A stretch of 64,000 nt of DNA from Methylocystis bryophila (GTDB taxonomy: Bacteria > Pseudomonadota > Alphaproteobacteria > Rhizobiales > Beijerinckiaceae). The first letter of the stretch is position 1. Every line of letters begins with the position of its first letter. The translations under genes were made by a program, and so were the position numbers. The DNA is taken from NCBI RefSeq assembly GCF_027925445.1, contig NZ_AP027149.1, forward strand, positions 2,926,501-2,990,500. The letters run 5' to 3'. Shown here in pieces: positions 24,270-34,109 of this stretch. The notes beneath the pieces are model-generated. The model made no database searches. It saw only the letters and a list, made by a program, of their open reading frames with translations, and was not told the DNA's origin.

Positions 24270-25139
24270 GTGAAGCTCGATCCAACTCTTCTGCTCACCT
24301 TCGTCACGATCACGGAAGCCAAGAGCTTCTCGGAGGCGGGCCGCCGGCTCGGCCTCTCGCAGTCGAGTGTCAGCGAGCATGTCAAAAAGCTCGAGCACCT
24401 CGCAGGCCGGCAACTGCTTCTGCGCGATACGCATTCCCACGCTCTGACGGAGGATGGTCAGGCGATGCTCGAATTCGCGCGTTCGATCCTCGAGACGAAC
24501 GCGCGCGCCACGCGGCATTTCTCGCAATCGGTCAGACGACGACGCTTTCGGCTCGGCGCCAGCGAGGATCTCGCGATCGGGTGGCTCGGCGAGGCTGTGA
24601 GAGGCTTCATGCAGACGCATCCCGAAGTGGATCTCGACTTCACAATCGCGCTGAGCCGCACCTTGATCGAGCAATTCGACAACGGCGAGCTCGATCTGGT
24701 TGTCTGCAAGCGCTGGCCCGACGGCGACCGCGGCGAATTGATATTTAAAGACCAGGTCGTGTGGACCGCCGCGACGGAAGCGACCGTTTTCCGCAACGAT
24801 CAGGCGCAGCTCGTGTTGTATCCCCCGCCTGGCGTCACGCGCTTCATGGCCTTGACCGCGCTGGAGCGAGCGGGCGCGCCCTGGCGCATCGCCTGCACCA
24901 GCGCCGACCTCAGCGGCTTGACGATGGCCACTGGCATCGGCCTCGGCATGATGGCGCATTCGAGCACGCTCATCCCTCCCGGGCTAAAGGCCTGTAGCCC
25001 CGACCCGCGCCTCCCCGAGATCGGCGCGATCGAGTTCGTCATGCTGGAGAAGAAGACGAGCGACCCAAAATTGCGCGCCGAAATGTCGCGCGCCATTCGC
25101 GCCAGGGTCGGCGAGAACGACAAGCGCAGGCGAGCTTGA
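24270..25139 (+). CDS. LysR-type transcriptional regulator next to the oxalate genes
   Basis: 289 residues. The N-terminal winged helix-turn-helix spans residues 1-60, with TEAKSFSEAGRRLGLSQSSV and SEHVKKLEHLAGRQLLLR. The C-terminal effector domain has the two-lobed LysR substrate-binding fold (FRLGASEDLAIGWL, ELDLVVCKRWP, TGIGLGMM). Start at 24270 is GTG. It is divergent from the bicupin genes and convergent with the oxalate-CoA ligase gene, whose stop is at 25210. By position it is the best candidate to control the bicupins, with oxalate or an oxalate product as co-inducer. That is inference. Confidence 0.9.
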   Translation: MKLDPTLLLTFVTITEAKSFSEAGRRLGLSQSSVSEHVKKLEHLAGRQLLLRDTHSHALTEDGQAMLEFARSILETNARATRHFSQSVRRRRFRLGASEDLAIGWLGEAVRGFMQTHPEVDLDFTIALSRTLIEQFDNGELDLVVCKRWPDGDRGELIFKDQVVWTAATEATVFRNDQAQLVLYPPPGVTRFMALTALERAGAPWRIACTSADLSGLTMATGIGLGMMAHSSTLIPPGLKACSPDPRLPEIGAIEFVMLEKKTSDPKLRAEMSRAIRARVGENDKRRRA

Positions 25140-25209
25140 GCGCGTTCCGCAAAAGTTGACAGGTCCGAAAGCGCCGCCTCGCACTTTTCCGTGTGCTTAG
25201 GAGCGCGGC

Positions 25210-26727
25210 CTACCCTGCCAGCCCCAGCTTCTCGGCGAGCCCGATGCGTTGCAGCTTGCCGGTCGCGCCCTTCGGGATTTCGCGCAGGAAGAGAATTTTG
25301 CGCGGGACCTTGAAGGCCGCGAGGCGCTCCGCGAGAAAGGCGCGCAGATCCCCCTCGGTCACGCTCGCGCCCTCGCGCAGAACGACGGCGGCGGCGACGT
25401 CCTCGCCGAGCCGCTCATGCGGCATGGCGAAGGCGACGACCTGCTGGACCGCCGGATGGTCCATCAGCGCCTCATCGACTTCGCGCGGCGAAATCTTCTC
25501 GCCGCCGCGGTTGATGATCTCCTTGAGGCGTCCCGTCAGGCGCACATAGCCGTCGGCATCCTTCACGCCCTGGTCGCCGGTGCGAAACCAGCCGTTGGCG
25601 AAGGCCTCGGCGTTAGCTTTCGGATTGTTCTCATAGCCGCCGAAGACGTTCTCGCCGCGGATCACAATCTCGCCTACGACGCCCGGTGCCAAAATCCCTC
25701 CCGCCATGTCCATGATCTCGATCTCGGGGCCGGCGGCGGGGCCGACCGAGCCCGGCTTCCGCACGCCATGCAGAGGGTTGCAAGCCATCTGATGCGCGGC
25801 TTCGGTCATGCCATAGGCTTCGACAACGGGAGCGTGGAAGGTCGCCTCGAGCTCCGCGATGACCTGCGGCGGCAGCGAAGCGGAGGAGGAGCGGATGAAG
25901 CGCAGCGGGTGTTGCGCGATGACCTCCCGCTGCTTCGCGACGCGCGTCAAAATCGCCTGGTGCATCGTCGGAACGGCCGTGTACCAAGTCGGCTCGGCCT
26001 CCTCCATCCACGCGAAGAATTTCAGCGCGTTGAAGCCCGGCGCGCAGAAGATCGATCCCCCGCGCGAGAGCGGCGCGAGCAGCCCCGCGACGAGCCCGTG
26101 AATGTGGAAGAGCGGCATGACGTTCAGCGCTCGGTCTGCAGGCGAGAGCTCCAGCGTGCGCGCGACGTTCTGCGCCGACGCCGCGAGACTGCGCTGCGAG
26201 AGCGGCACGATCTTCGGCCGCGACGTCGTCCCTGACGTGTGCAGGATCAGCGCGATGTCCTCAGGCGCGGCGAAGCCCGGAGCGTCGGCCCGCGCGCGCG
26301 ACGCTCCCGAAAGGGCGAAATCCCCGGCCCCGCCGGCGCGTGGAGTCAATGTCAGAACAAGAAGGCCGAGCTTCCTCGCCGCCTCGATCGCCGGCGAGAG
26401 GCTGCCCGCCTCGACGACAAGGGCCTTCGCCCTCAGGTCCTGCATGTAGAACTCAAACTCGTCGAGCTTATAGGCGGGGTTGAGCGGCGCGGCGGTCGCG
26501 CCCTGCGCGATCGCGATGAAGGCCGCCGCCATCTCCGGGCCGTTCGGGAGCACGATCGCGACGCGGTCGCCGCGGCCGACGCCCAATCCATTGAGCGTCA
26601 CGACCGTCTCCTCGACGAGCGTGCGCAGCCTCCCGAAGGAGAGCGGCGGCGCGCCGGGCGCGCGCAAGGCCGCCGCTTCGTCAGGCGCGAGGGCGAGGAG
26701 ACTTTGGAGGGTGCTGTTGGCGGACAT
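25210..26727 (-). CDS. Oxalate-CoA ligase (AAE3/Pcs60-type acyl-CoA synthetase)
   Basis: 505 residues of the ANL superfamily. Motifs include the AMP-binding loop ILHTSGTTSRPKIVPLS (about 172-188), YGMTEAAHQM, GWFRTGDQG, the hinge GRLKEIINRGGEKISP, and the catalytic Lys in KGATGKLQR. The motif set, with FHIHGLVAGLLAPL and AAHQMACNPL, is close to plant AAE3 and yeast Pcs60, which form oxalyl-CoA from oxalate, CoA and ATP. It follows the PanE-like gene by 23 bases, so the two are probably co-transcribed. The product could be reduced to glyoxylate by that neighbour. Another short acid remains possible as substrate. Confidence 0.85.
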   Translation of the reverse strand: MSANSTLQSLLALAPDEAAALRAPGAPPLSFGRLRTLVEETVVTLNGLGVGRGDRVAIVLPNGPEMAAAFIAIAQGATAAPLNPAYKLDEFEFYMQDLRAKALVVEAGSLSPAIEAARKLGLLVLTLTPRAGGAGDFALSGASRARADAPGFAAPEDIALILHTSGTTSRPKIVPLSQRSLAASAQNVARTLELSPADRALNVMPLFHIHGLVAGLLAPLSRGGSIFCAPGFNALKFFAWMEEAEPTWYTAVPTMHQAILTRVAKQREVIAQHPLRFIRSSSASLPPQVIAELEATFHAPVVEAYGMTEAAHQMACNPLHGVRKPGSVGPAAGPEIEIMDMAGGILAPGVVGEIVIRGENVFGGYENNPKANAEAFANGWFRTGDQGVKDADGYVRLTGRLKEIINRGGEKISPREVDEALMDHPAVQQVVAFAMPHERLGEDVAAAVVLREGASVTEGDLRAFLAERLAAFKVPRKILFLREIPKGATGKLQRIGLAEKLGLAG

Positions 26728-26750
26728 TCAGGTTCCCGGTGATTAAGAGC

Positions 26751-27752
26751 TCAGACGGGCGCGACGGCGAGCCTGCCCTTTTCGCGTGCGAGCGTCGCCG
26801 CGAGCAGCTTCGTCAACGCATAGACAGCGCGCAGATGCGGCGTCGCGACGCCCACGATCTCGCCGAGCTCGATGACCGCGCCGAGCAGCGCCTCGATTTC
26901 TATAGCGCGCCCGCTCTCCACGTCCTGCAGCATCGAGGTCTTATGCGCGCCGACCGCCTCCGCGCCGGCGATGCGTTTCTCCAGGGAGATCCGGAAGCGG
27001 ATGGAAAGCGCCTCGCCCACCTGCTGCGCCTCGCGCATCATCTCGGCGGCGAGCGCCCGCGTCGGGGCAAAATGGCAGATGTCTTCCAGCGTCGCATGCG
27101 TGAGCGCGCTGATCGGATTGAAGCTCAGATTGCCCCAGAGTTTCAGCCAGATCTCCGCGCGCAGGTCGGAGGCGACCGGCGCCTTGAAGCCCGCGCGGGC
27201 GAAAGCTTCCGAGACGGCCAAAATGCGCTCGGTCCTCGCGCCGTCGATCTCCGCGAGCGTGAAACGATCGCCTTCAATGAGACGGATGACGCCTGGCCGC
27301 TCGACCTCCGCAGACGGATAGACGACGCTGGCGATGATCCGGTCGATCGGCAAATGAGCGGCGATGACCCCGCCGGGATCGACGCTCTCGAGCCGCCGGC
27401 CTTCATGGACGCCGCCATGCTTGCAGAAATACCACCAGGGAACGCCGTTTTGCGCGGTCAGGACCAGCGTGTTCTCGCCGAGGATCGGCGCGAGCTCGGA
27501 CGCCACGGCCGCGAGCTGATGCGCTTTGACGGCCAGCACGAGAAGGTCTTGTGGGCCGAGCTCGGCGATCCGGTCGCTTGCTGGAATGTTGACGGTGAAG
27601 GTCTCGCCGCCGCCGACGAGCGTTAGGCCTCGGCTCTGGATCGCCGCGAGCTGCGCCCCGCGCGCAACGACGCTTATGTCTTCGCCCGCGCGCGCAAGCC
27701 TCGCCGCCAGAAGGCCGCCGATCGCCCCCGCCCCGATCACGCAGATCTTCAT
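26751..27752 (-). CDS. PanE/ApbA family reductase, candidate oxalyl-CoA reductase
   Basis: 333 residues. An NADP-binding GAGAIGG (residues 7-13) begins the Rossmann domain, followed by LAVKAHQL. The C-terminal helical domain includes the conserved Lys in WLKLWGNLSFNPISALT. Length and fold match 2-dehydropantoate 2-reductase. However, it carries the NGVPWWYF block common in a distinct subgroup, and it lies directly upstream of an oxalate-CoA ligase. In Methylobacterium extorquens AM1 a protein named PanE2 is reported to reduce oxalyl-CoA to glyoxylate, so that role is likely here. True ketopantoate reductase is the alternative. The start at 27752 is the one giving a normal Rossmann N-terminus. 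Confidence 0.85.
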   Translation of the reverse strand: MKICVIGAGAIGGLLAARLARAGEDISVVARGAQLAAIQSRGLTLVGGGETFTVNIPASDRIAELGPQDLLVLAVKAHQLAAVASELAPILGENTLVLTAQNGVPWWYFCKHGGVHEGRRLESVDPGGVIAAHLPIDRIIASVVYPSAEVERPGVIRLIEGDRFTLAEIDGARTERILAVSEAFARAGFKAPVASDLRAEIWLKLWGNLSFNPISALTHATLEDICHFAPTRALAAEMMREAQQVGEALSIRFRISLEKRIAGAEAVGAHKTSMLQDVESGRAIEIEALLGAVIELGEIVGVATPHLRAVYALTKLLAATLAREKGRLAVAPV

Positions 27753-27977
27753 CGCCTTCTTCCGCCTTCTCGAAGCCTTTTGCGTAAAGACCAGCCTGAT
27801 CGAGTTCAAATGTCGGCTGCGCTCTCCGAGGAGCGACGGACATGACGACAGATTATCTTGGGGCGGATTTTGCGCTATCCCGAGGTTAAAGTGACAGCGC
27901 GCTCGACAGCTTGTTCTCTGCCGGCGCGCACGGCCACGAAACCCTCCTTCAGTGCAACCCTCCGCTGAATAGCGCGC

Positions 27978-28577
27978 TCAGCTCGCCTTCGAGCGCTTTG
28001 CGGGCGGTTTGCGCGCCCATTTTTTTGCGAGCGCGGCCACGTCGCTCGCGAGAGCCTCAAAGCCGACCACCTTGGGATCAAAGTCCTCGCCAATCCACTC
28101 TTTGATCTCGGCATGGCGAGGGTCCTTCGGATCATCACGGGCTTCGAGAATCTCGCCATAGCCCCAAGGGCCGCCGCAATCTTCCGGCGGGCAGCGCCCA
28201 CTTGCCGCGAGAAGCCGTGGGTAGAGAACGCCGGCTTCGGCGTCGACGAGGCGCTCGATCTTGACGGTGTGCTCCCAGCCGTCGCCGAAATCGTAGAGGT
28301 ATCGTAGCGTCTTGACGCGTCCGTCTTCGAGAAGGTCTTCGAGCTTGGCCTTGCGCGCGTCGAGCGGGCCATCGGGCCAATCTGGATCTTGGAGGCCCCA
28401 TCTGAGGCTTCCGGCGCGGATTTCATAGAGATGGCTGTCGGTCCAGCCCATCGCCGCCTGGATCGTCAGATGCAGGCGGTCGAGCTTCAGGCCAAGAGGA
28501 ACCTCGACGAAACGCAGGACTTTCGGCTCGACGCCATCGAGGGTGATTTTGAGGCGCAGGATAGCAACGGCGGTCAT
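27978..28577 (-). CDS. Plasmid pRiA4b ORF-3-like family protein
   Basis: 199 residues. The start LRLKITLDGVEPKVLRFVEV with LDRLHLTIQAAMGWTDSHLY, then YLYDFGDGWEHTVKIE and CPPEDCGGPWGYGEILEA, is characteristic of the pRiA4b ORF-3/IS1096 TnpR-like domain. Family members are common on plasmids and chromosomes of soil bacteria; their role is unknown. A basic tail (KKWARKPPAKRSKAS) follows. No transposase or other mobile gene is visible nearby, so it appears to be a stand-alone gene. Confidence 0.85.
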   Translation of the reverse strand: MTAVAILRLKITLDGVEPKVLRFVEVPLGLKLDRLHLTIQAAMGWTDSHLYEIRAGSLRWGLQDPDWPDGPLDARKAKLEDLLEDGRVKTLRYLYDFGDGWEHTVKIERLVDAEAGVLYPRLLAASGRCPPEDCGGPWGYGEILEARDDPKDPRHAEIKEWIGEDFDPKVVGFEALASDVAALAKKWARKPPAKRSKAS

Positions 28578-28722
28578 CGCGCAAGTTTACGGGCTTCTGG
28601 CTCAGCTGGCCAGCGGCAAGGCGGCATGGCGGCGGGGTCGCCGCGGTTCCCATCCGTTTCGCTTTAGGTTAAGAGCGAAAACTACTGGAATGCGCGCGGC
28701 CGACCACAAAGGGGTGGTTCTT

Positions 28723-29205
28723 ATGTTTCGATGGAAGTCGGCCGATAAGAGCGCGGCCTCCGCAGCGCTTTTGTGCTCTCTTCTGCTGCTCTCTGCCTGC
28801 GTCACCAGCGGACCGGAGGCGCCGCCGGCCCCGGTCGTCGTTTCAGCGCCGGCGTCGATCTCTCCCGACGCTCTGGTCGGGAGCTGGGGTCTCGCGGCCT
28901 ATCACCGCGACAGCGACCGCCCCCGCACCGAGAGCGAGGCGAAGCGCCAGTGCAACAACCCTTATGTCATCAAGCGCGGACCGAACGGCGGCGTCATCAT
29001 GCATCTCGCCGACGTGCCCGAGCCGCAAGAGCTCGTTCTCAAGGGCGGTCCTGGCGGCGCCAATTTTGTCGGCCTGCCGGGAGCGCCCGGCGCTCCTGAG
29101 GATCGCGAGGTCTTCGCGGTCTCGGCGAGGTCCTTCAGCGTGAGATGGGTCAATCCGGACAACGCCAATCGCTACGGCGTGATGATCTACGTGCGCTGCG
29201 CTTGA
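28723..29205 (+). CDS. Putative lipoprotein, hypothetical
   Basis: 160 residues. A lipoprotein signal (ALLCSLLLLSAC) ends in an LSAC lipobox at about residues 21-24, followed by a Pro/Ala-rich linker. The globular part has PDALVGSWGLAAYHRDSDRP, CNNPYVIKRGPNGGVIMHL and a C-terminal FSVRWVNPDNANRYGVMIYV, giving two further Cys. The start at 28723 is chosen because it begins the signal peptide and has GGGG upstream. It probably sits in the inner or outer membrane facing the periplasm. It is 52 bases upstream of the L,D-transpeptidase gene, so a shared cell-envelope role is possible. Confidence 0.75.
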   Translation: MFRWKSADKSAASAALLCSLLLLSACVTSGPEAPPAPVVVSAPASISPDALVGSWGLAAYHRDSDRPRTESEAKRQCNNPYVIKRGPNGGVIMHLADVPEPQELVLKGGPGGANFVGLPGAPGAPEDREVFAVSARSFSVRWVNPDNANRYGVMIYVRCA

Positions 29206-29257
29206 GAGCGAAGGCGCCGGACGTCTCTTCGAGACGCGCCTGTCCAATGAGGTCGAG

Positions 29258-29896
29258 ATGAGACAAACGGAATCCACGCCCCAGGGCTCGATCCTACGGC
29301 GCCTGCTCTTCCTCGCCTGCGCCTGCCTGCTCGTGCTGCCGGCCGTAGCGCCGACGCTGAGCGCCAAGGCCGCCGAAGAGGAAATGCAGATCGACGATCA
29401 GCCGGGATATGTGCCGGACGCGGCCGAGGAGCAATTGACCGGCCCGCTCGAACGGCAGGTAGTTTTCTTCCGCACGAACGAACCGCCGGGATCGATCGTC
29501 GTCCACACCGACGAGCGCTTCCTCTACCTTGTGATGGAGAATAATCGCGCGATGCGCTACGGCATCGGCGTCGGCCGCGACGGCTTCCAATGGGGCGGAC
29601 AGCACAAGATCTCCCGCAAGCAGGAATGGCCCGACTGGCGACCGCCGCCGGAGATGATCGAGCGCCAGCCCTATCTGCCGCGTTTCATGGCCGGCGGGCC
29701 GGGCAATCCGATGGGGGCTCGAGCGCTTTACATCGGCCAGACGATCTATCGAATCCATGGCACGAACCAACCGCAGACGATCGGCCACGCCGTGTCGTCG
29801 GGATGTTTCCGCCTCGTGAACAGCGACATCATCGATCTCTATGAGCGCGTGCCGGTCGGCACACGCATCGTCGTCAAGCAGGCGCCCAAGCTCTAG
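29258..29896 (+). CDS. L,D-transpeptidase (YkuD domain)
   Basis: 212 residues: a signal peptide (LLFLACACLLVLPAVAPTLS), then a YkuD catalytic domain. The active site is the HGTN...SSGCFRLVN motif (HGTNQPQTIGHAVSSGCFRL, near 168-187), with the nucleophile in GCFR. The region QWGGQHKISRKQEWPDWRPP before it is also typical. These periplasmic enzymes form 3-3 peptidoglycan cross-links or attach outer-membrane lipoproteins. It is a paralogue of the gene at 59765-60319. It follows a lipoprotein gene and precedes an amino-acid binding protein gene. Confidence 0.92.
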   Translation: MRQTESTPQGSILRRLLFLACACLLVLPAVAPTLSAKAAEEEMQIDDQPGYVPDAAEEQLTGPLERQVVFFRTNEPPGSIVVHTDERFLYLVMENNRAMRYGIGVGRDGFQWGGQHKISRKQEWPDWRPPPEMIERQPYLPRFMAGGPGNPMGARALYIGQTIYRIHGTNQPQTIGHAVSSGCFRLVNSDIIDLYERVPVGTRIVVKQAPKL

Positions 29897-29930
29897 CGCC
29901 CTCAAACGCATATCGCCAAGCGAGGTCATC

Positions 29931-30956
29931 ATGCGGTTGTTCGCCATCGGAACGTCGTTTCTTGTCCTGACGGCTCTCTCCTTCGCCTTTCCGGCGGCGG
30001 CGCGCGCGACGACGCTGAAGAGCGTGCAGGACCGCGGCGAGCTCGTCTGCGGCGTCAGCACCGGCATCCCCGGCTTCTCGATCGTCGACGAAAAGGGCTC
30101 CTGGTCGGGCTTCGACGTCGACTTCTGCCGCGCCGTCGCCGCGGCGGTGCTCGCGGATCCGGCCAAAGTGCGTTTCGTCCCGCTCGACGCGGACGAGCGA
30201 TTTGATGCGCTCAAGACGAAAAAAATCGACCTGCTGGCGCGCAACTCGACCTGGACCATAACCAGCGAAGCCGATCACGACGTGGCCTTCGTCGGCGTCA
30301 ATTATTACGACGGCCAGGGATTTCTCGTGCCCAAACGGCGCAAGATCACCTCGGCTCTGGAGCTCGGCGGCAGCAAGGTCTGCCTCAAGAACGGCACGGA
30401 AAGCGAGGCGAACCTCGCGGATTTCTTCGAAGCCAATCGGATGAAATTCGAGGCGGTAAGGTTCGAAACCTTGCCGGAAATGCTGAAGGCTTACGAGACC
30501 GGCGGTTGCGACGTCGTGACCTCCGACGTGTCGCAGCTCTACGCCGGGCGGCTCGAGCTTTCGAAGAAAGCGGAGCATGCGATCCTGGCTGACGTCATCT
30601 CCAAAGAGCCCTTGGGGCCGGCGGTGCGCCAGGACGACATGCAGTGGTTTGAAATCGTGAAATGGGTGAATTACGCGATGTTGAACGCCGAGGAGCTCGG
30701 GATTTCCTCGGCCAATATCGCAGATGCGAAACAGTCGAAAAAGCCGTCCGTCCGCCGCTTTGTCGGCGCCGAGGGCGACTCCGCCAAGGAGCTGGGCCTC
30801 TCTCCCGACTGGGCGGTGAACGTCGTCAAGGCGGTCGGAAATTATGGCGAGTCGCTGGACCGCAACGTCGGGGCCAAATCGCCGCTCGGCATCACGCGCG
30901 GCCTCAACCATCTCTGGACCATGGGCGGCATTCAATACGCGCCGCCGATCCGGTAA
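29931..30956 (+). CDS. Amino-acid ABC transporter substrate-binding protein (AapJ/BztA-like)
   Basis: 341 residues with a signal peptide (LFAIGTSFLVLTALSFAFPA). The mature protein starts TTLKSVQDRGELVCGVSTG and contains GFSIVDEKGSWSGFDVDFCRAVAAA, LLARNSTWT and FYDGQGF-like elements (NYYDGQGFLV), as in general L-amino-acid binding proteins. The usual downstream permease and ATPase genes (aapQMP) are absent; the next gene is the convergent hflX. It may serve a transporter encoded elsewhere. The start at 29931 begins the signal peptide and follows GAGG. Confidence 0.9.
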   Translation: MRLFAIGTSFLVLTALSFAFPAAARATTLKSVQDRGELVCGVSTGIPGFSIVDEKGSWSGFDVDFCRAVAAAVLADPAKVRFVPLDADERFDALKTKKIDLLARNSTWTITSEADHDVAFVGVNYYDGQGFLVPKRRKITSALELGGSKVCLKNGTESEANLADFFEANRMKFEAVRFETLPEMLKAYETGGCDVVTSDVSQLYAGRLELSKKAEHAILADVISKEPLGPAVRQDDMQWFEIVKWVNYAMLNAEELGISSANIADAKQSKKPSVRRFVGAEGDSAKELGLSPDWAVNVVKAVGNYGESLDRNVGAKSPLGITRGLNHLWTMGGIQYAPPIR

Positions 30957-30975
30957 GGGTCGAGATACTCCCGCG

Positions 30976-32355
<1,380 letters not shown>

Positions 32356-32498
32356 ACGGGCGGGAACTCTCCTGGATCACTTGGCGCCTGGCGGAACGCG
32401 GGGAACGCCGTGATCAATGGTTCAAATAATGGTCACGCCGAGGTCTCCCGGCTAGAGCGCTCAGCGAGAAACTTGCAGAACGCCCCCGCAAAGCGGAG

Positions 32499-32759
32499 CT
32501 AGCGCGTCTTTTCGTTGATCTCCCCTTCCTCGGAAGGTTCGAACATATGAATGGGGTGGCCCGGCATGATTGTCGAGATCGCGTGCTTGTAGACGAGCTG
32601 AGAGTGACCGTCGCGTCTAAGCAGCAGACAAAAATTGTCGAACCAAGTGATGATCCCCTGGAGCTTGACGCCGTTGACCAGGAAGATCGTGAGCGGGACC
32701 TTGTTTTTTCTAACAAAATTCAAAAACGTGTCCTGCAGGTTTTGCGCGCGTTCCGACAT
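32499..32759 (-). CDS. hfq: RNA chaperone Hfq
   Basis: 86 residues with the Sm fold. Sm1 runs through LQDTFLNFVRKNKVPLTIFL and VNGVKLQGIITWFD; Sm2 is YKHAISTIMP. The hexamer binds small RNAs and mRNAs and mediates sRNA regulation. The C-terminal tail is short, as in other alphaproteobacteria. It is the first gene of the hfq-hflX pair, divergent from the MtnC-like gene at 33037. Identity is certain from sequence. Confidence 0.98.
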   Translation of the reverse strand: MSERAQNLQDTFLNFVRKNKVPLTIFLVNGVKLQGIITWFDNFCLLLRRDGHSQLVYKHAISTIMPGHPIHMFEPSEEGEINEKTR

Positions 32760-33036
32760 TCGCCGTCCTGTTCTTGTTCATTGGGCGGCGTCGAGCGCCG
32801 CCTCGAGGTCGTCACCCCCGATCGTAGTCTGATATTAGAGCGCGACTTGCTGCAACGCGCAAGACATAACAAGAGGCCACAGCGTCGCATTGAGCAGAAA
32901 TTCACCGGTTGCAGGCGGAGAGAGCGCGCTGCGGCACGGATCCTGCCTGTCCGAACGGAGGTGATGGGCCAGAAATCGGGGGCGCGCGCGACAATGGAAT
33001 GCAGACGACACCCCACCGCTGAACGGAGCGGCCGCC

Positions 33037-33717
33037 GTGAGTGAGTCCATCCGCGCCATCGTGATCGATCTGGAAGGCGCCGCCCTGCCGATGAGCTTCC
33101 TCACCCAGACTCTCGCGCCGCTGGCGCGCGAGAAACTCGGAGCCTTCATCGCCGCCCATGCCGACGAAGAAGAGGTAGAAGCGGCGCTCGAGGAAACCGG
33201 GCGGCTGATGGGCGGATTCGATTTGAAACCCGCCGAGGCCGAGGCGCTGCTGCTGCGCTGGATGAAACAGGACCGCAAGGCATCTCCGCTGAAATATCTT
33301 CAGGGCCGAGTCTGGCGAGAGGCCCATGAGGCCGGCGCGCTCGAGATCGAGTTCTACGCGGACGCAGCCGAGGCAATCAGAGCTTGGGCCGCCGCGGGTC
33401 TTCGGCTGTTCGTCTATTCGTCCCAGTCTGAAGAGGCTCAAAGAATGCTCCTGGCTCACACGCCCTATGGCGATCTGACGCCGCTCTTCGAGGGCTTCCT
33501 CGACACGACGTTCGGGCAGAAGATCGAGCCCGGCTCCTATCGCGATCTCGTCGAGCGTTTGGCGCTGCCCGCGGGCGCGATCCTGCTGCTTTCCGGCAAT
33601 GAGGAGGAACTGGACGCCGCCCGATCCGAGGGCCTTGCGACCGCCCGCCTCATGCGCGACGGCGCGGAGAAAAGCGGCCATCCCGCGAGCCCGGATTTCA
33701 CCTCTTTGCAATTTTAG
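33037..33717 (+). CDS. MtnC-like HAD phosphatase (acireductone synthase family), altered active site
   Basis: 226 residues. The protein aligns with enolase-phosphatase E1 (MtnC) along its length: AIVIDLEGAALPMSFL at the start, then KYLQGRVWREA, LRLFVYSSQS, FLDTTFGQKIEPGSY and the late block ILLLSGNEEELDAA. MtnC normally has DIEGTT, SSGS and an LSD motif IV. Here they read DLEGAA, SSQS and LSGN, so the motif IV acid has moved or been lost. D, E and the motif III Lys are kept. No other methionine-salvage gene is near. It may be a changed phosphatase rather than a true MtnC. GTG start, GGAG upstream. Confidence 0.75.
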   Translation: MSESIRAIVIDLEGAALPMSFLTQTLAPLAREKLGAFIAAHADEEEVEAALEETGRLMGGFDLKPAEAEALLLRWMKQDRKASPLKYLQGRVWREAHEAGALEIEFYADAAEAIRAWAAAGLRLFVYSSQSEEAQRMLLAHTPYGDLTPLFEGFLDTTFGQKIEPGSYRDLVERLALPAGAILLLSGNEEELDAARSEGLATARLMRDGAEKSGHPASPDFTSLQF

Positions 33718-33726
33718 AGGGCGCCC

Positions 33727-34056
33727 ATGGCGAGCTTCACACTGGAGACCCGCGAGGGCGCGCGAAGCGAGGTCAAGGCGAAGGACGGCGTGACGCTGAT
33801 GAAGCTGATTCGCCGCTCCGGAGCCGAAGAGCTCGTCGCGCAATGCGGCGGCTCCTGCGCCTGCGCCACGTGCCATGTCTATGTGTCCCCGCGCGAGGGC
33901 GTGACGCTCCCGCCGATGCGCCCCGACGAAAGCCGGATGCTGGCGACCGCCGGCGAGCGGCGGATGACGTCGCGACTCGCCTGCCAGATCAAATTCGACG
34001 CGGCGCTCGACGGGATGCATGTCACGATCGCGCCCGAGAACCTCGATGATATCTGA
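33727..34056 (+). CDS. [2Fe-2S] ferredoxin
   Basis: 109 residues of the adrenodoxin/FdxB-like type. Iron ligands are visible as C-x5-C-x2-C in CGGSCACATC (residues about 39-48) with the fourth Cys near residue 85 in SRLACQIKF. The acidic helix following RPDESRML would be the reductase- or P450-docking surface. It starts 9 bases after the MtnC-like gene, so the two may be co-expressed. The partner reductase is not encoded in this window. Identity of the fold is clear. Confidence 0.93.
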   Translation: MASFTLETREGARSEVKAKDGVTLMKLIRRSGAEELVAQCGGSCACATCHVYVSPREGVTLPPMRPDESRMLATAGERRMTSRLACQIKFDAALDGMHVTIAPENLDDI

Positions 34057-34109
34057 GCCGGCCGCATTCCGCCGTCGCATCGCGCTCTAGTTCCGCCGCG
34101 GTTTTCTTC

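Noticed and set aside
27978..28577. pRiA4b ORF-3 protein as evidence of an integrated plasmid or insertion sequence
   Set aside because: The family is widespread on chromosomes; no transposase, integrase, inverted terminal repeats or target duplications are visible nearby.
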